Positions 27,136 through 34,827 of a stretch of DNA of 64,000 nucleotides are shown here, one piece after another (position 1 is the first letter of the stretch; each line of letters begins with the position of its first letter). This DNA is from Luteipulveratus mongoliensis. Its GTDB lineage: Bacteria; Actinomycetota; Actinomycetes; Actinomycetales; Dermatophilaceae. A model generated the notes under the pieces. That model ran no database searches and was not told where the DNA came from. It saw nothing but the letters and a program-made list of their open reading frames with translations. A program made the position numbers and the translations under genes. Location of the stretch: positions 4,836,001 to 4,900,000 of the forward strand of contig NZ_CP011112.1 in assembly GCF_001190945.1 (NCBI RefSeq), read 5' to 3'.

Positions 27136-27181
27136 GACTCAAATCGTATGCAGATAACTATACCTGTATACGTTTTGACTC
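27136..27181 (-). promoter_or_regulatory. AbiE operator/promoter
   Basis: 18-base arms (27136-27153 and 27164-27181) with three mismatches and a 10-base spacer containing TATAGT on the minus strand, a good -10. AbiEi proteins bind paired inverted repeats at this position. Confidence 0.7.
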
Positions 27182-27228
27182 AGCCGGACCCGGACACTCC
27201 GCTGGGCGTCCCGCGCTCTGACACACAG

Positions 27229-27306
27229 AAACGCCCCCGACCGGAGTCGGGGGCGTCTTGGTGGAGCCGCCTATCGGAATCGAACCGATGACCTATTCAT
27301 TACGAG
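27229..27306. repeat. attL of the AICE (tRNA-Thr 3' half plus terminator)
   Basis: A 48-base exact copy (27259-27306) of the tRNA-Thr 3' half, from the encoded CCA to the anticodon loop (TTACGAG on this strand). The match continues leftward through a terminator hairpin with one substitution and a small indel, for about 77 bases in all. Partner at 35969-36045. Confidence 0.93.
27231..27256 (-). terminator. Original tRNA-Thr terminator
   Basis: Perfect 11-bp stem (ACGCCCCCGAC / GTCGGGGGCGT) with a 4-base loop, downstream of the tRNA in the uninterrupted chromosome. The element carries its own near-identical version at 35971-35996. Confidence 0.75.
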
Positions 27307-27761
27307 GGCTCACCTGGTGACGAAAGTGACTGTGCTGCAAGGTGATTCGTGGTGATCTCGTTGCACGGAATGATCGGCCATGACCATCCGGGGGGCGCGG
27401 GGGGTGCGCGCTTTGGCAGCGTGGGCAGAGAGAGCCACCGAACCGATAGCGGAGCATAAGAGCATGACGGATGCCCGGGTCAAGGGTGGCGTAGCCATCG
27501 CGTAGCGACACTGCCCTTGATGCGGGTTGGAGTCGTGCGGATGATCCGGCGTCGGGTCGGCGGCTCGGATGGGTGAGGACGTCTCGGTCAGGTGACCGGG
27601 GCGTTTTTGCTTCGAGCGCAGCGAGTTCGGAACACGAGCGCAGCGAGTCCTCTAATGGCGGAGCCCCGGCTTGTTGACCGTGAGCGCAGCGAGCCCCCTG
27701 GCTTTTGGCGGCGAAGCCGCGCGGCGCCGCAGGCGCCGCCTTGAGTCAGTAGAGAAACTCC
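27307..27761. other. Non-coding left end of the AICE
   Basis: About 455 bases without a credible gene. It holds three copies of GAGCGCAGCGAG (27614, 27636, 27682) and two adjacent hairpins, 27708-27720 (GCGGC/GCCGC) and 27721-27739 (GCGGCGCC/GGCGCCGC), the latter just past the glycosyltransferase stop and probably its terminator. The repeats could be a binding site for the initiator or translocase. Confidence 0.5.
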
Positions 27762-28535
27762 TCACGAGACCTCGGCAGCGGTCGGCACTGTTGCGGGCGT
27801 CCAGCGCCATCCGAGCGCTCTCAGAGTGTCGGCCTGGGCGAGCATCACGTCGCGGGCTGGTCCACCGTCTGACGCGGCGTTCACGTCCTTGTCGGCGGTC
27901 GTCTGCTTGGGCCACTTGCGGTAGAGGATCGATGCCTCGGGCTGCATCCATCCGGGCGCTACGGCTTCAAGCGCGATGAGTAGGGCGACGTCCTCGGATA
28001 TCGGCATGGCAGGCCACCCGCCGACTGCTCGAACGAGGGCAGTGTGAGCCGTGACCGTTGTGCCGATGACGGGCACGAGACCGGCCTTCTCGCCGTCGTA
28101 CATGACCCGATCGGGAAGTCGTCCCGTGTTGGGGTCGCGCGGTCCCGCGACAACGCTGCCGTCAGGGAAGAGGTCGAGCGCTGGCGAGACAACCCAACCG
28201 ACAGGCTCGGTCTCCAAGACGCTGATGTCCCGTGCGAGGGCACCGGGCGTCAGCATGTCGTCTGCGTCAAGGGCACGGGTGTACTTCCCGGTGACTCGGC
28301 TCATGGCAAGGGTCCGGGCTGCTGCGGCTCGTGCGTGAGGTCCGGTGCCGAACGTGACTCGTGGGTCATCGGTCGGTAGGTGTCGGGCCGGTCGGCCAGT
28401 CTCGCCATCCTCCTGGACGATCCACTCCCAGGACCAACCGTCCGGCATCTCCTGGGCCGCGATGCTGTCGTAGAGGTCGGCCAGGTAGTCGTCGATGTCC
28501 GCGAGGACGGCGGTCACGAGTGAGATGCGAGGCAT
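27762..28535 (-). CDS. Family-2 glycosyltransferase-like protein (AICE cargo)
   Basis: 257 residues. The GT-A start (MPRISLVTAVLADIDDYLADLYDSI), the metal-binding DADD (TRALDADDMLTPGAL, about residues 93-96) and a later SEDVALLIAL acidic block fit a GT2 enzyme using a nucleotide sugar. No membrane segment, so cytosolic. It starts 2 bases after the GntR stop and is co-transcribed with it, so it should be expressed under the element's repressor. Acceptor unknown; surface modification of the host is one idea. Confidence 0.72.
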   Translation of the reverse strand: MPRISLVTAVLADIDDYLADLYDSIAAQEMPDGWSWEWIVQEDGETGRPARHLPTDDPRVTFGTGPHARAAAARTLAMSRVTGKYTRALDADDMLTPGALARDISVLETEPVGWVVSPALDLFPDGSVVAGPRDPNTGRLPDRVMYDGEKAGLVPVIGTTVTAHTALVRAVGGWPAMPISEDVALLIALEAVAPGWMQPEASILYRKWPKQTTADKDVNAASDGGPARDVMLAQADTLRALGWRWTPATVPTAAEVS

Positions 28536-28537
28536 GG

Positions 28538-29350
28538 TCAGTGCTCCCAGGGTGTGAGGTCGGTGACGTATTCGAGTCGTGATCTGTCGGCGGGGTAGTT
28601 GACCTGACCGCTGAGCACGGTTCGTCCTTCGGTGTCGATCATCTGCCCGTCTACAACCAGCATCGGCTCACTTGGTGCCATGCCCCACGCGCTGAGTTCG
28701 ACTGTGGTTGCAGCTCTTGCGGTGATGGTGGCTACCGAGCGCGCTATCTCGATGCCAACCGTGCTCAGTTGGTGCTGGGTGCCACCTGGCCACGGCTCGG
28801 TGCTCTGGTCGAGCAAGTCGGGATTGCTCTCAATGAGATCGACAGGGATCGATGAGACCGACCAGGCGAGTAGTCGCCCGTCGCTGTGACGTCGGGTCTC
28901 GTACTCGCGGCGGAGTAGTTCGGTGCCTTCCGTAAAGGGCTCGTCCGGTCCGGCCTGTGTGCGGGTGTAGGCGGCTGAGAAATCGGTGTCCTTGTCGCGG
29001 ATGCTCACGCCGGTCGTGGCTTCGAGCGCTCCACGTGCACGCCGGGTCCGCTCCGGCGCACGCACGAGGGCCTTCTCCTCGTCAAGCGTCACGTTTGAGT
29101 AGGTGATCGGTGTTGGCCGCTCCCGGACGGTTGGCCGTGCCCCGTTGCGCGTGGTGATGAGGGCCTGTGCGGTCAGCAGCCTGATCGCATCTCGGGCTGA
29201 CGACTGCGACACGCCGTACTGCTCGCAGAGTTCGGCCAGAGAGGGCAGTACGTCACCCGGCCGTAGTTCATGCCGCTCGATCTGCATGCGGAGATCGTCG
29301 GCGATCGCGAGGTACCGGGGCCCGCTGACGGGCGTGCGCTGAGGGCTCAT
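28538..29350 (-). CDS. GntR-family repressor of the AICE (KorSA-like, UTRA domain)
   Basis: 270 residues from the ATG at 29350. The winged helix is at about residues 10-75 (LAIADDLRMQIERHELRPGD, SQSSARDAIRLLTAQALI) and a C-terminal UTRA-type ligand domain follows (from about 110). KorSA of pSAM2, a GntR protein, silences pra and thereby replication and transfer; the divergent position to the pra-like gene and the operator array between them support the same job here. Confidence 0.82.
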   Translation of the reverse strand: MSPQRTPVSGPRYLAIADDLRMQIERHELRPGDVLPSLAELCEQYGVSQSSARDAIRLLTAQALITTRNGARPTVRERPTPITYSNVTLDEEKALVRAPERTRRARGALEATTGVSIRDKDTDFSAAYTRTQAGPDEPFTEGTELLRREYETRRHSDGRLLAWSVSSIPVDLIESNPDLLDQSTEPWPGGTQHQLSTVGIEIARSVATITARAATTVELSAWGMAPSEPMLVVDGQMIDTEGRTVLSGQVNYPADRSRLEYVTDLTPWEH

Positions 29351-29365
29351 GCAGAAAACCTTATG

Positions 29366-29442
29366 ACCTTGTGGACAAGGGGTCCATGACGCTGTAACGT
29401 GCGAGACGCAACCTTGTACACAAGGTCGCAAGGTCACAAGGT
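29366..29442. promoter_or_regulatory. Operator array between gntR and pra
   Basis: Two palindromes CCTTGT-NN-ACAAGG (29366-29379 and 29411-29424, 45 bases apart) and three CAAGGTC half-sites with an exact 8-base period (29420, 29428, 29436). They cover both divergent promoter regions. Confidence 0.7.
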
Positions 29443-29474
29443 CTGTGGCCGCAACCAAACCCAGGAGACAAGTC

Positions 29475-29936
29475 ATGGCTATTCAGCGTCGTATCTCGGT
29501 TCAGCACTCGGACGTCTTCCCGATGGATGCCGTCCTCAAGCCGTCGAAGGATGGGGTCGTCACGCCGGTGATCGACTTCAACGCGGAGAAGCGTGCGGAT
29601 GGCTCTCGTGCGCAGCAGGTGGACAAGGAGACGGGTCTGCTGGTGTGGCAGGTCACGGTGATCGACCTGGACGTTGAGGCGGGCAAGAAGGACACCGCTC
29701 TCACGGTCAAGTTCCTCGCCCCTCAGCAGCCGATCCCGCCGTCGAACAAGTCCGGGCTGCCTTGGATTCCAGTGGAGTTCGTCGGTCTGAGCGCGCTGCC
29801 GTACGTGGATGACAACGGCAGTCGTCCGCGTATCGCGTGGTCGTACCGCGCAGAGGGCATGGTCGAGCCGGGTGCGGCTGCTGGTGGTCGTGGCTCGGCT
29901 GCGAGCAAGGCGGCTGACAACAAGGACGCGGCCTGA
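29475..29936 (+). CDS. pra: Pra-like replication/excision activator
   Basis: 153 residues from the ATG at 29475 (AGGAGA upstream). The blocks SVQHSDVFPMDAVLKPSKDG..VVTPVIDF, RAQQVDKETGLLVWQVTVIDLD and IPWxPVEF-like (GLPWIPVEFVGLSALPYVDD) match the actinobacterial family annotated as plasmid replication, integration and excision activator, known from pSAM2. Pra switches on repSA, xis and int. The C-terminal 25 residues are low-complexity Ala/Gly. Overlaps the translocase gene by TGATG. Confidence 0.78.
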   Translation: MAIQRRISVQHSDVFPMDAVLKPSKDGVVTPVIDFNAEKRADGSRAQQVDKETGLLVWQVTVIDLDVEAGKKDTALTVKFLAPQQPIPPSNKSGLPWIPVEFVGLSALPYVDDNGSRPRIAWSYRAEGMVEPGAAAGGRGSAASKAADNKDAA

Positions 29937-31456
29937 TGTTCGGCATCGACATGGAGACTCCGCCTCCCTGGCGGGCGATGCTGCTGGTCGCAGCGGTCAT
30001 CGTGGTCGGGTTCCTCGCGTACTGGGTTGCCATCTCGGTGGCCCGGTACGTGCAGGCTCCGTCCCAGGTGCGTCGCGCCAAGCGCGTGGCTCTCGTGGCT
30101 CGTGCCCGTTGGCACGCGGTCGCACAGAACACGAATCTGGCGCTGGTGGACCAGTCCCGGCGCGGTAAGACCGACATCCACGGCAAGCCGATCAAGCCGC
30201 GTGTCCGGGTGCCTCGTGCACGGTTCTACGCCACGGACTACGGGCTGCTGGTGGTCGCTCGCACGATGCCGAAGGTCGGCCTTGCGGAGTATGAGAAGGC
30301 TGCCCCGTGGCTGGCTGATGCCTGGCGCTGCCGCACCGTGGAGGTCACTCAGGACAACCCGAAGTCTGTCGAGCTGCGCGGGTTGATGGGTGAGCCGTTG
30401 TCGGTGTCCCGCCCGGCGACGTTCGATCTCGGCTCGGACTGGTCGCTGCCGCTGGGCCGTAACCCGTGGGGTCAAGACCGGTACATCGCGCTCAAGAACC
30501 TGTCAGGCATCAAGGTCGCTGGGCTGCCCGGCTACGGCAAGTCGATGCTGATGCTCGACTGGTACGCCACGCTGGCGACCTCGCCTGCGGTGCAGTTCGC
30601 GGTGTTCGATGGCAAGACCGCTGACGCCCGCTACGGCGATTGGGGACAGGTCGCTGACCGCGCGATGTTCGTGGTCGGTGATGACCCCGTGGAGGCCAAC
30701 CGTCGTCTGCGGGACCTGGTCCGGCTGATCAAGACTCGCCCGGCCGCGTTGATGGCTGAGCGCGAGACACACCGGTTCTGGACGGCTGGTCCCACGGTGG
30801 CCAACCCGTTGGTGCTGGTGCTGATGGATGAGTGCCACAACTACATCGACTCATCTGGCCTGCGTGGTGAAGAGAAGGCGCTGATCGACTCAAACCAGCG
30901 GTTGATGCGCACGGTCGCCAAGGAGGGTCGCGCGCTCGGTGTCATCCCGGTTGCTGGCACGCAGAAGCAGACAGCGGACGCGATCCCGACTGCTGTGCGC
31001 GACAACCTCGAAGTGGGGGTGTGCTTCGCGGTCGCCACGCTCGAGGGAGCCTCGGCTGCTCTCGGCTCGCACATCCGTGAGGACGAGGCCAACCACCCAA
31101 CCCGGTTGCGCGACAAGGAGAAGCACGTCGGCACGTGCGTCGTGACCGGTGTGCCCGGCGTGCTCGGCTTCGACCGGGTGCGCGTTGACCACGTGGACGA
31201 GCAGGCCCTCATCGCGGCCATCGCGGCCACGGTCGGGCTCCGCCGCGACGTCATCCCGTCAGACGTCCAGGACACGCCCGTCCAGGACGTCCAGGACGCT
31301 CCTGCGGCGCCTGAGACCGTGCAGGACGCTCCGGTGGTCTCGGTGGCTGCTCGGGTCAGTCAGGCCCGCCAGGAGCCGACAGAGGCCGATCTGTCGAAGA
31401 TGACCGCTGCTCAGGCTGCGGCGTTCATCCGTGAGCAACAGGAGCGTGCGGCATGA
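29936..31456 (+). CDS. FtsK/SpoIIIE-type conjugal DNA translocase (TraSA-like)
   Basis: 506 residues. One membrane helix (about 14-36), then the motor domain with Walker A AGLPGYGKS (196-203 region) and Walker B LVLVLMDE (to residue 299), and a later GTQKQTADAIPTAVRDNL sensor-like block. These hexameric pumps move double-stranded DNA between mycelial or cell compartments in AICEs, without a relaxase. The tail after about 440 is repetitive (VQDVQDAP) and may bind DNA or partners. Confidence 0.9.
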   Translation: MFGIDMETPPPWRAMLLVAAVIVVGFLAYWVAISVARYVQAPSQVRRAKRVALVARARWHAVAQNTNLALVDQSRRGKTDIHGKPIKPRVRVPRARFYATDYGLLVVARTMPKVGLAEYEKAAPWLADAWRCRTVEVTQDNPKSVELRGLMGEPLSVSRPATFDLGSDWSLPLGRNPWGQDRYIALKNLSGIKVAGLPGYGKSMLMLDWYATLATSPAVQFAVFDGKTADARYGDWGQVADRAMFVVGDDPVEANRRLRDLVRLIKTRPAALMAERETHRFWTAGPTVANPLVLVLMDECHNYIDSSGLRGEEKALIDSNQRLMRTVAKEGRALGVIPVAGTQKQTADAIPTAVRDNLEVGVCFAVATLEGASAALGSHIREDEANHPTRLRDKEKHVGTCVVTGVPGVLGFDRVRVDHVDEQALIAAIAATVGLRRDVIPSDVQDTPVQDVQDAPAAPETVQDAPVVSVAARVSQARQEPTEADLSKMTAAQAAAFIREQQERAA

Positions 31457-31953
31457 CCACGTTCCAGGAGTTGGCGAACTGGTCGCCGGCCGACGTGATG
31501 GCCCTCGGTGTTGACGGTGCGACGGTCGCAGCGAATGAGGAACGGCACCGGCGTGCCCTGGCGATCCTGGCCGAGTACGACCCGGACCCGGAGGACTTCG
31601 ACGTCAACCCGCTACTGGCGTTGCTGATCAGCCACCGTGGCGACCTTCGAGCTGCGGCGGATGACCCCGCCCTGATCGAGCACCTGCGTTCCTACATCGG
31701 CGTTGACCCGCTGCTGGTCCAGGTGTGGCAGGACCTCGAACGCATCGCCGTCGACTCCCAGGCTCGCCCGGTGTGCGGCGGTCTGGGGGACCTGATCACC
31801 GCTGAGGTCAACGCGGTGCGTGCTCGGGCTGGGCTGTCGCTGCTGACGTCCCGGCAGGTGGCTGCCCGTCGGCTGCGAGACGTGATCCGCGAGGTCACCG
31901 CTGCGCTGGACGTCGACCGGGGCCGCTCTGACGACTCGATGGGACAGGGGTGA
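31453..31953 (+). CDS. AICE protein of unknown function
   Basis: 166 residues, soluble, acidic N-terminal half (YDPDPEDFDVNPLLALLISHRGDL), no recognised motif. The C-terminal half (SLLTSRQVAARRLRDVIREVTAAL) is basic and helical and could contact DNA or a partner. It overlaps traSA by ATGA and lies 6 bases before the WhiB-like gene, so it is part of the transfer operon. Confidence 0.6.
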   Translation: MTTFQELANWSPADVMALGVDGATVAANEERHRRALAILAEYDPDPEDFDVNPLLALLISHRGDLRAAADDPALIEHLRSYIGVDPLLVQVWQDLERIAVDSQARPVCGGLGDLITAEVNAVRARAGLSLLTSRQVAARRLRDVIREVTAALDVDRGRSDDSMGQG

Positions 31954-31959
31954 GCGGCC

Positions 31960-32784
31960 ATGACTGCACACGGCATCGGTTCCGGTGGCCTCGATGATCT
32001 GGACGACCTCTCAGCGCACTGGTTGGGCCTTCCCAATGCTGACCAGGACCGGCAGGCAGGTCAGTCGGTCGAACGGGTTGCGGCTGCTGCGACGCAGGAG
32101 CAAGCAGACGCCCTAAACAACCCTCCTTCGTCTCAGATCAAGACCCAAGCCTTCACCGACTCCCCGGCTCCCGCGACTGAGCAGGATCGGGCACGGGCTA
32201 CCTGGGCTGCTCGGGTCGCAGCATCACGTGAGCAACAGCGGTCCAAGGTCGACGGGCAGACCATCGCCACGACACGACCTGGCTCGATCGCTGCGGCCTG
32301 GCGTGCCCGTGCCGACAGTCCACCCGCACCGGCTGGCCAACGCTGGATGGACGGCGCTGCCTGCACGACGCGCCCGGACCTGCCCTGGACCGACGACGCT
32401 GCCGACGTCTCGCCCTGGGACGCGCTGTCCATCCGAGAGACCTGCGCGACGTGTCCGGTCCGCCTGGCCTGCGCTGCTCACGCGTACGCCCGTGGTGTGA
32501 CTGGTGGTTGGTGGGCTGGTGCCGATCGCGACCCTGACGCCGCCTCGGTGCCAGAGCCGACCTGGGACCCGCCACGTAAGGACGCACCCGCTGGTGTCGA
32601 ACAGGGCTGTCTGCCGCTCGACCTCACCAGACGCCAGAGCAAATCAGTCAAACCCGGCCGCAAGCGTGGACCACGGACCAAAGCCGCGGCGTCCACTTCG
32701 GCGGCAGGACAAGACGCCCGGCCCGTCGAGCCTGAACGCCAGTTTGCTGTTCTCCCAACGACATTCGGAGGTGACGCGGCATGA
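31960..32784 (+). CDS. Large WhiB-like protein with extensions
   Basis: 274 residues. The Wbl core lies in the middle: C135, C162, C165 and C171 (C..CxxCxxxxxC) for a [4Fe-4S] cluster, with GVTGGWWAG in place of the usual GVWGG turn. Unusually, a 125-residue Ala/Gln-rich N-terminal part and a basic C-terminal tail with KPGRKRGPRTK flank it. Wbl proteins act with sigma factor or bind DNA; on this element it may tune transfer genes. Start overlaps nothing upstream; stop overlaps the next wbl gene by ATGA. Confidence 0.75.
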   Translation: MTAHGIGSGGLDDLDDLSAHWLGLPNADQDRQAGQSVERVAAAATQEQADALNNPPSSQIKTQAFTDSPAPATEQDRARATWAARVAASREQQRSKVDGQTIATTRPGSIAAAWRARADSPPAPAGQRWMDGAACTTRPDLPWTDDAADVSPWDALSIRETCATCPVRLACAAHAYARGVTGGWWAGADRDPDAASVPEPTWDPPRKDAPAGVEQGCLPLDLTRRQSKSVKPGRKRGPRTKAAASTSAAGQDARPVEPERQFAVLPTTFGGDAA

Positions 32785-33080
32785 CCACCGACGAGACGAT
32801 CGCGGACTTCCCCGAACTGCCGCAGATCGTGGCCGACAACGCCTCGTGCAAGACCCGCGACCCTGACCTGTGGTTCCCGGTGCGCCGTGTGCGCCGTGAG
32901 TTGGTGGTCCAGTACGCCGCGACGATCTGCGCTGGCTGCCCTGTGCTGGATGAGTGCCGCGAGTGGGCCATCAACGCACCGGACCAGTACGGCATCTGGG
33001 GTGGGCTGGACAGGATCGAGCTGCGCCGCCGCCGCGCTGCTCGTGCTGGCGGTGCTGGCATCGAAGACGTGGCGTCCTGA
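32781..33080 (+). CDS. WhiB-family regulator
   Basis: 99 residues, canonical Wbl: C23, C50, C53, C59, then GIWGG at 71-75 and a basic ELRRRRAAR tail for DNA binding. Iron-sulfur cluster proteins of this family act through the primary sigma factor. It is translationally coupled to the larger WhiB-like gene and lies 3 bases before repSA. Two adjacent Wbl genes may form a pair with different partners. Confidence 0.9.
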   Translation: MTTDETIADFPELPQIVADNASCKTRDPDLWFPVRRVRRELVVQYAATICAGCPVLDECREWAINAPDQYGIWGGLDRIELRRRRAARAGGAGIEDVAS

Positions 33081-33083
33081 GCG

Positions 33084-34598
33084 ATGAGCACGTTCCACGG
33101 TCACGGCGAGGATGCCCCGCTGCACGTCCCCGGCCTGGACTCCCCACAGGTCCAGGCTGGGCTCGCTTCGCGGCTCGCTGACGGCTCGTTCGCCGCGTTC
33201 GAGCAGACCGCCGCGTCCGTGGGCTACTGCTCCAACCCGATCCGGCTCGTGGGCTCCTCGACCACGGTGGACACCAAGACCGGTGAGGTCGTCGGCTCGT
33301 TCAGCAGTGAGGATGCCCCACTCGGTGCGCTCTACCGGCGTTGCGGCAACCGCCGTGACCACGTGTGCCCCTCGTGCTCACGGCTGTACGCCCGCGACAC
33401 CTTCGAACTGATCCGCGCTGGCGTCCAAGGCGGCAAACAGGTCCCCACCGATGTTGCTGACAACCCGTTGGTGTTCCTGACGCTCACGGCCCCGTCGTTC
33501 GGGCACGTGCACGGCGCGCGCGTCCACGGCGGACCGTGCCGTCCTCGTCGTCGTGATGACCGCACCCGCTGCGTCCACGGCCGCCCGATGTGGTGCCACG
33601 CCCGCCACGAGACCACCGATGACGAGGTCGGTGCTCCGCTGTGCTCGGAGTGCTACCGATACGACGCCCACGTGATCTGGCAGTGGTGGTCACCCGAACT
33701 GTGGCGACGCCTGACCATCGAGGTCCGGCGCGCACTGGCGTCCCGGCTCGGTGTCGCTGAGTCCCGCCTGGCCGACGTCGCCTCGGTGCAGTACGCCAAG
33801 GTGGCTGAGTATCAGGCACGCGGTGTCATCCACTTCCACGCGCTGATCCGCCTCGATGGCCCCGCCTCGGCTGGTGTCGGCTCACCCGCACCCGCGAGCC
33901 TGGACGGCAACGACCTCGCGCAGCTGCTGCGTGACGCGGTCGCACGAGTGGCGTACACCGCTCCCGCCGCACGGAACAACGACGACACGACGTATCGGCT
34001 CACGTTCGGTCGTCAGGTCGACGCGCGCACCGTCCGCGCTGGGTCCCGCACGGATGCACCCGATGGTCCGCTCACGCCCGGCCAGGTCGCGGGCTACCTG
34101 GCGAAGTACGCCACCAAAGACGCCACCGCTGCCGCTGGCACCGACCGTCGCAGCACGCCGCACCTGCGCCGGATCAAGGACGTCTGCCGGGACCTGCACG
34201 CACACGCCCGCGACCGCGAAACGTACTGTCGCGCAACGAATCCCGACCACGTCGACCCCTACCGTCTGCTCGGCAAGTGGGCTCACGCGCTCGGCTTCCG
34301 TGGGCACTTCTCGACCAAGTCACGCCGCTACTCGATCACCCTCGGTGCTCTGCGTCGTGCTCGCGTCCGCTGGCAGGCCATCGCGGCTGAGTCCCGCCGT
34401 ACCGGCGACCCGATCGACACCGCAGACCTTGAGGCCCGCCTGCTCGCCGCTGACGACGAAGAGACCACCCTCGTGGTCGGTGAGTGGGCCTACGCCGGAA
34501 CCGGCTGGGAAACACCCGGTGATGCCGCCCTCGCGAACGCTGCCGCTGCTCGTGCACGCGAGTACGACCAGTGGAAGGCAGACCACAAGTCCGCATGA
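33084..34598 (+). CDS. repSA: RepSA-type rolling-circle replication initiator
   Basis: 504 residues. A CxxC-rich zinc region (CGNRRDHVCPSCSRLYARDTF, about 87-105; further Cys/His at 152-190), the HUH motif HFH at 250-252 (GVIHFHALIRLDG) and the putative nicking tyrosines in GYLAKYATKD (Y338, Y342) identify a pSAM2-like Rep. It nicks the double-strand origin of the excised circle; that origin is often inside or near the gene in this family. The C-terminal part contains a tryptophan-rich helical tail. Confidence 0.88.
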   Translation: MSTFHGHGEDAPLHVPGLDSPQVQAGLASRLADGSFAAFEQTAASVGYCSNPIRLVGSSTTVDTKTGEVVGSFSSEDAPLGALYRRCGNRRDHVCPSCSRLYARDTFELIRAGVQGGKQVPTDVADNPLVFLTLTAPSFGHVHGARVHGGPCRPRRRDDRTRCVHGRPMWCHARHETTDDEVGAPLCSECYRYDAHVIWQWWSPELWRRLTIEVRRALASRLGVAESRLADVASVQYAKVAEYQARGVIHFHALIRLDGPASAGVGSPAPASLDGNDLAQLLRDAVARVAYTAPAARNNDDTTYRLTFGRQVDARTVRAGSRTDAPDGPLTPGQVAGYLAKYATKDATAAAGTDRRSTPHLRRIKDVCRDLHAHARDRETYCRATNPDHVDPYRLLGKWAHALGFRGHFSTKSRRYSITLGALRRARVRWQAIAAESRRTGDPIDTADLEARLLAADDEETTLVVGEWAYAGTGWETPGDAALANAAAARAREYDQWKADHKSA

Positions 34599-34626
34599 AA
34601 CCGACTGAGAGACAAGGGGATTGGCG

Positions 34627-34827
34627 ATGAGTAACGAATCGAACGTGGCAGGCTTCCCGCGTCTGCTGACGACAGAACAGGTCGCACAGGCGTTGCAGGT
34701 CTCGCCCTCGACGCTGTGCCGTTGGCGGCAGTCTGGGCGCGGACCTCGGGCGACGTGGCTGACTCCGAGTTGCCCGCGATACCGCCAGGACGACGTAGAC
34801 GCCTGGTTGATGGCGGCTGCGGCATGA
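34627..34827 (+). CDS. xis: Excisionase (Xis), HTH_17 type
   Basis: 66 residues. One winged-helix/MerR-like DNA-binding domain (LLTTEQVAQALQVSPSTLCRWRQSGRGP ... YRQDDVDAWL). AGGGG lies before the ATG. It bends DNA at the att ends so that Int works in the excision direction. Its stop overlaps the integrase ATG (ATGA), as in other AICEs. Confidence 0.9.
   Translation: MSNESNVAGFPRLLTTEQVAQALQVSPSTLCRWRQSGRGPRATWLTPSCPRYRQDDVDAWLMAAAA

Noticed and set aside
27259-27306. A second tRNA-Thr gene
   Set aside because: Only the 3' half is present; sequence left of the anticodon loop departs from the tRNA at 27307. It is attL.
34716-34823. A longer integrase start
   Set aside because: The extra codons lie inside xis in another frame; the ATG at 34824 overlaps the xis stop as in related elements.
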